Source: an uncultured Olsenella sp. (GTDB lineage: Bacteria > Actinomycetota > Coriobacteriia > Coriobacteriales > Atopobiaceae). Taken from it: DNA of 7,292 nucleotides. Below the pieces are notes generated by a model. The model made no database searches and was not told the origin of the DNA. It saw only the letters and a program-made list of their open reading frames with translations. The stretch spans positions 1 to 7,292 of the forward strand of contig CAUGFC010000090.1 of assembly GCA_959598545.1 (NCBI GenBank), written 5' to 3'. Numbering within the stretch: position 1 is the first letter of the stretch; each line of letters opens with the position of its first letter. The translations under genes and the position numbers were made by a program. Positions 6,782 to 7,292 of this stretch are shown piece after piece.

Positions 6782-6858
6782 TGGTAGCCCGTACCAGATT
6801 CGAACTGGTGATCTCCGCCTTGAGAGGGCGGCGTCCTGAACCGCTAGACGAACGGGCC
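6782..6858 (-). tRNA. tRNA-Glu(CUC), proximal copy
   Basis: Base-for-base identical to the copy at 6703-6779, including anticodon CUC, G1-U72, A73 and encoded CCA. Only 2 nt separate its CCA from the 5' end of the next copy, so 3' trimming of this one and RNase P cleavage of the next occur almost at the same point in the precursor. The perfect repeat with a 79-bp period indicates recent duplication or ongoing gene conversion. Confidence 0.97.
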
Positions 6859-6887
6859 ACATATGCGATTGTGAGGCAAGCGGCAAA

Positions 6888-6961
6888 TGGCTGGGACTGA
6901 GAGAGTCGAACTCCCGTTGACGGAACCAGAATCCGCTGTCCTACCACTAGACGAAGTCCCA
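6888..6961 (-). tRNA. tRNA-Gln(CUG)
   Basis: A 74-nt cloverleaf with encoded CCA. The acceptor TGGGACT pairs perfectly with AGTCCCA, giving a U1-A72 first pair and discriminator G73. U1-A72 is the known hallmark by which bacterial GatCAB recognises Glu-tRNA-Gln. The anticodon stem GCGGA/TCCGT encloses loop TTCTGGT, giving anticodon CUG, which reads CAG. The T arm is GGGAG-TTCGACT-CTCTC. It is the first gene of the operon, 29 bp before the first tRNA-Glu. Coordinates include the CCA; without it the gene is 6891-6961. Confidence 0.96.
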
Positions 6962-6997
6962 ATCTGCCACTTCGTGCGCCTCTCAGCGCAAGGAGAC

Positions 6998-7026
6998 ACT
7001 ATACGGGATTCGCGGCCCCGGCGCAA
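6998..7026 (-). promoter_or_regulatory. Promoter of the tRNA-Gln/Glu operon
   Basis: On the - strand, TTGCGC (7021-7026) and TATAGT (6998-7003) are separated by 17 bp, the ideal sigma-70-type spacing; the -10 box is one mismatch from consensus. Transcription would begin near 6990, about 30 nt before the mature 5' end of tRNA-Gln. The GC-rich stretch around the expected start resembles discriminators of stringently controlled stable-RNA promoters, but this is not shown. Confidence 0.75.
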
Positions 7027-7039
7027 CCAGAAATTCTGG
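7027..7039. repeat. 13-bp palindrome next to the tRNA promoter -35 box
   Basis: CCAGAA-A-TTCTGG is a perfect 6+1+6 palindrome directly abutting the upstream edge of the -35 hexamer. Its position suits an activator or repressor site for the tRNA operon. A chance palindrome cannot be excluded. Confidence 0.4.
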
Positions 7040-7085
7040 AGAAGTTATGCTCCGCACGCGACGGGCGGGCGCAGGGGGGCGGACC

Positions 7086-7292
7086 CTACCACCGCAGCCA
7101 GGCGAGAAGGGCCTCGCGCTCGTTGGGCACCTCGCCGGCCCTCACGGCCTCGAGCAGCTGGGCGAGCACCATGCCGACGCCCGGCCCCGGCTCGACGCCG
7201 CGCTCGCGGATCACGTCCGCGCCTCCCACGGCGAGGTCGCGCACGCGCCACACGCCGCCGTCGGCCAGCTCGCGGCGCAGCGCCGCGCTCAT
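7086..7292 (-). CDS. cca: CCA-adding tRNA nucleotidyltransferase, C-terminal end only
   Basis: The last 68 codons of a gene that runs off the right edge; the Met at 7290-7292 is probably internal. The sequence DLAVGGADVIRERGVEPGPGVG, followed by a LAQLLEAV-x(4)-VPNEREALLAWL-type stretch, is the typical extreme C-terminus of bacterial CCA tRNA nucleotidyltransferases and related poly(A) polymerases (pattern DL...G.D...GxxPGPxxGxxLxxLxxxVxxGxxxNxxxxLL). The catalytic head is outside the window. The enzyme adds or repairs the CCA end of tRNAs. It points the same way as the tRNA operon just downstream, whose genes already encode CCA, so here a repair role is more likely than obligate synthesis. 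No clear terminator separates it from the tRNA promoter. Confidence 0.8.
   Translation of the reverse strand: MSAALRRELADGGVWRVRDLAVGGADVIRERGVEPGPGVGMVLAQLLEAVRAGEVPNEREALLAWLRW

Noticed and set aside
6703..6858. Direct repeats as a CRISPR array or phage attachment duplication
   Set aside because: The repeats are complete tRNA-Glu genes 2 bp apart; there are only two, with no spacers, and no integrase is present.
6620..7026. Small open frames on the - strand across the tRNA genes
   Set aside because: Their codons are the tRNA sequences themselves, and the same peptide recurs because the tRNA-Glu gene is duplicated.
6549..7058. Near-repeat TTA-C/T-GCTCCGCACG at 6549-6562 and 7045-7058
   Set aside because: A 13/14 match between two GC-rich intergenic stretches is only marginally unlikely by chance, and the two sites share no positional context.

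Overview
The window is very GC-rich, densely packed bacterial DNA with strongly G/C-biased third codon positions. Tandem YhgE/Pip-type membrane proteins, a GluRS without an accompanying GlnRS, a fused iron-sulfur L-serine dehydratase and CCA-encoding tRNA genes suggest an anaerobic high-GC actinobacterium. A member of the Coriobacteriia (Olsenella/Atopobium/Collinsella-like) is my best guess. This is inferred from protein style, not from a marker-gene comparison.

Layout on the + strand: (1) the 3' part of a YhgE/Pip-family membrane protein with an unusual C-terminal extension (to 926); (2) a complete paralogue, overlapping it at a TGATG junction (926-3166); (3) a 190-bp intergenic region with two copies of the motif CTTCTCGCC, a perfect 14-bp inverted repeat and a promoter with a TATACT -10; (4) gltX, glutamyl-tRNA synthetase (3357-4835); (5) 21 bp later and in the same reading frame, a single-chain L-serine ammonia-lyase of order beta-ACT-alpha (4857-6461).

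Layout on the - strand, converging on the serine dehydratase: the C-terminal end of a CCA-adding tRNA nucleotidyltransferase (7086 to the window edge), then a promoter and a tRNA operon. The operon reads tRNA-Gln(CUG), tRNA-Glu(CUC), tRNA-Glu(CUC) and ends in a UUCG-tetraloop terminator. The two tRNA-Glu genes are identical and 2 bp apart. The convergent region 6462-6702 holds more motif copies, an imperfect long inverted repeat and the tRNA terminator.

Functionally, the window puts a glutamyl-tRNA synthetase close to both of its likely tRNA substrates and a tRNA 3'-end maturation enzyme. The YhgE/Pip pair is a separate envelope module. I see no CRISPR array, transposase, prophage or obvious new defence system. 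The signal that ordinary annotation does not explain is the 9-mer CTTCTCGCC. It occurs 11 times exactly on the two strands, plus near matches, in genes and between them, where chance would give well under one copy. In coding sense orientation it always reads Leu-Leu-Ala with the otherwise scarce CTT codon.
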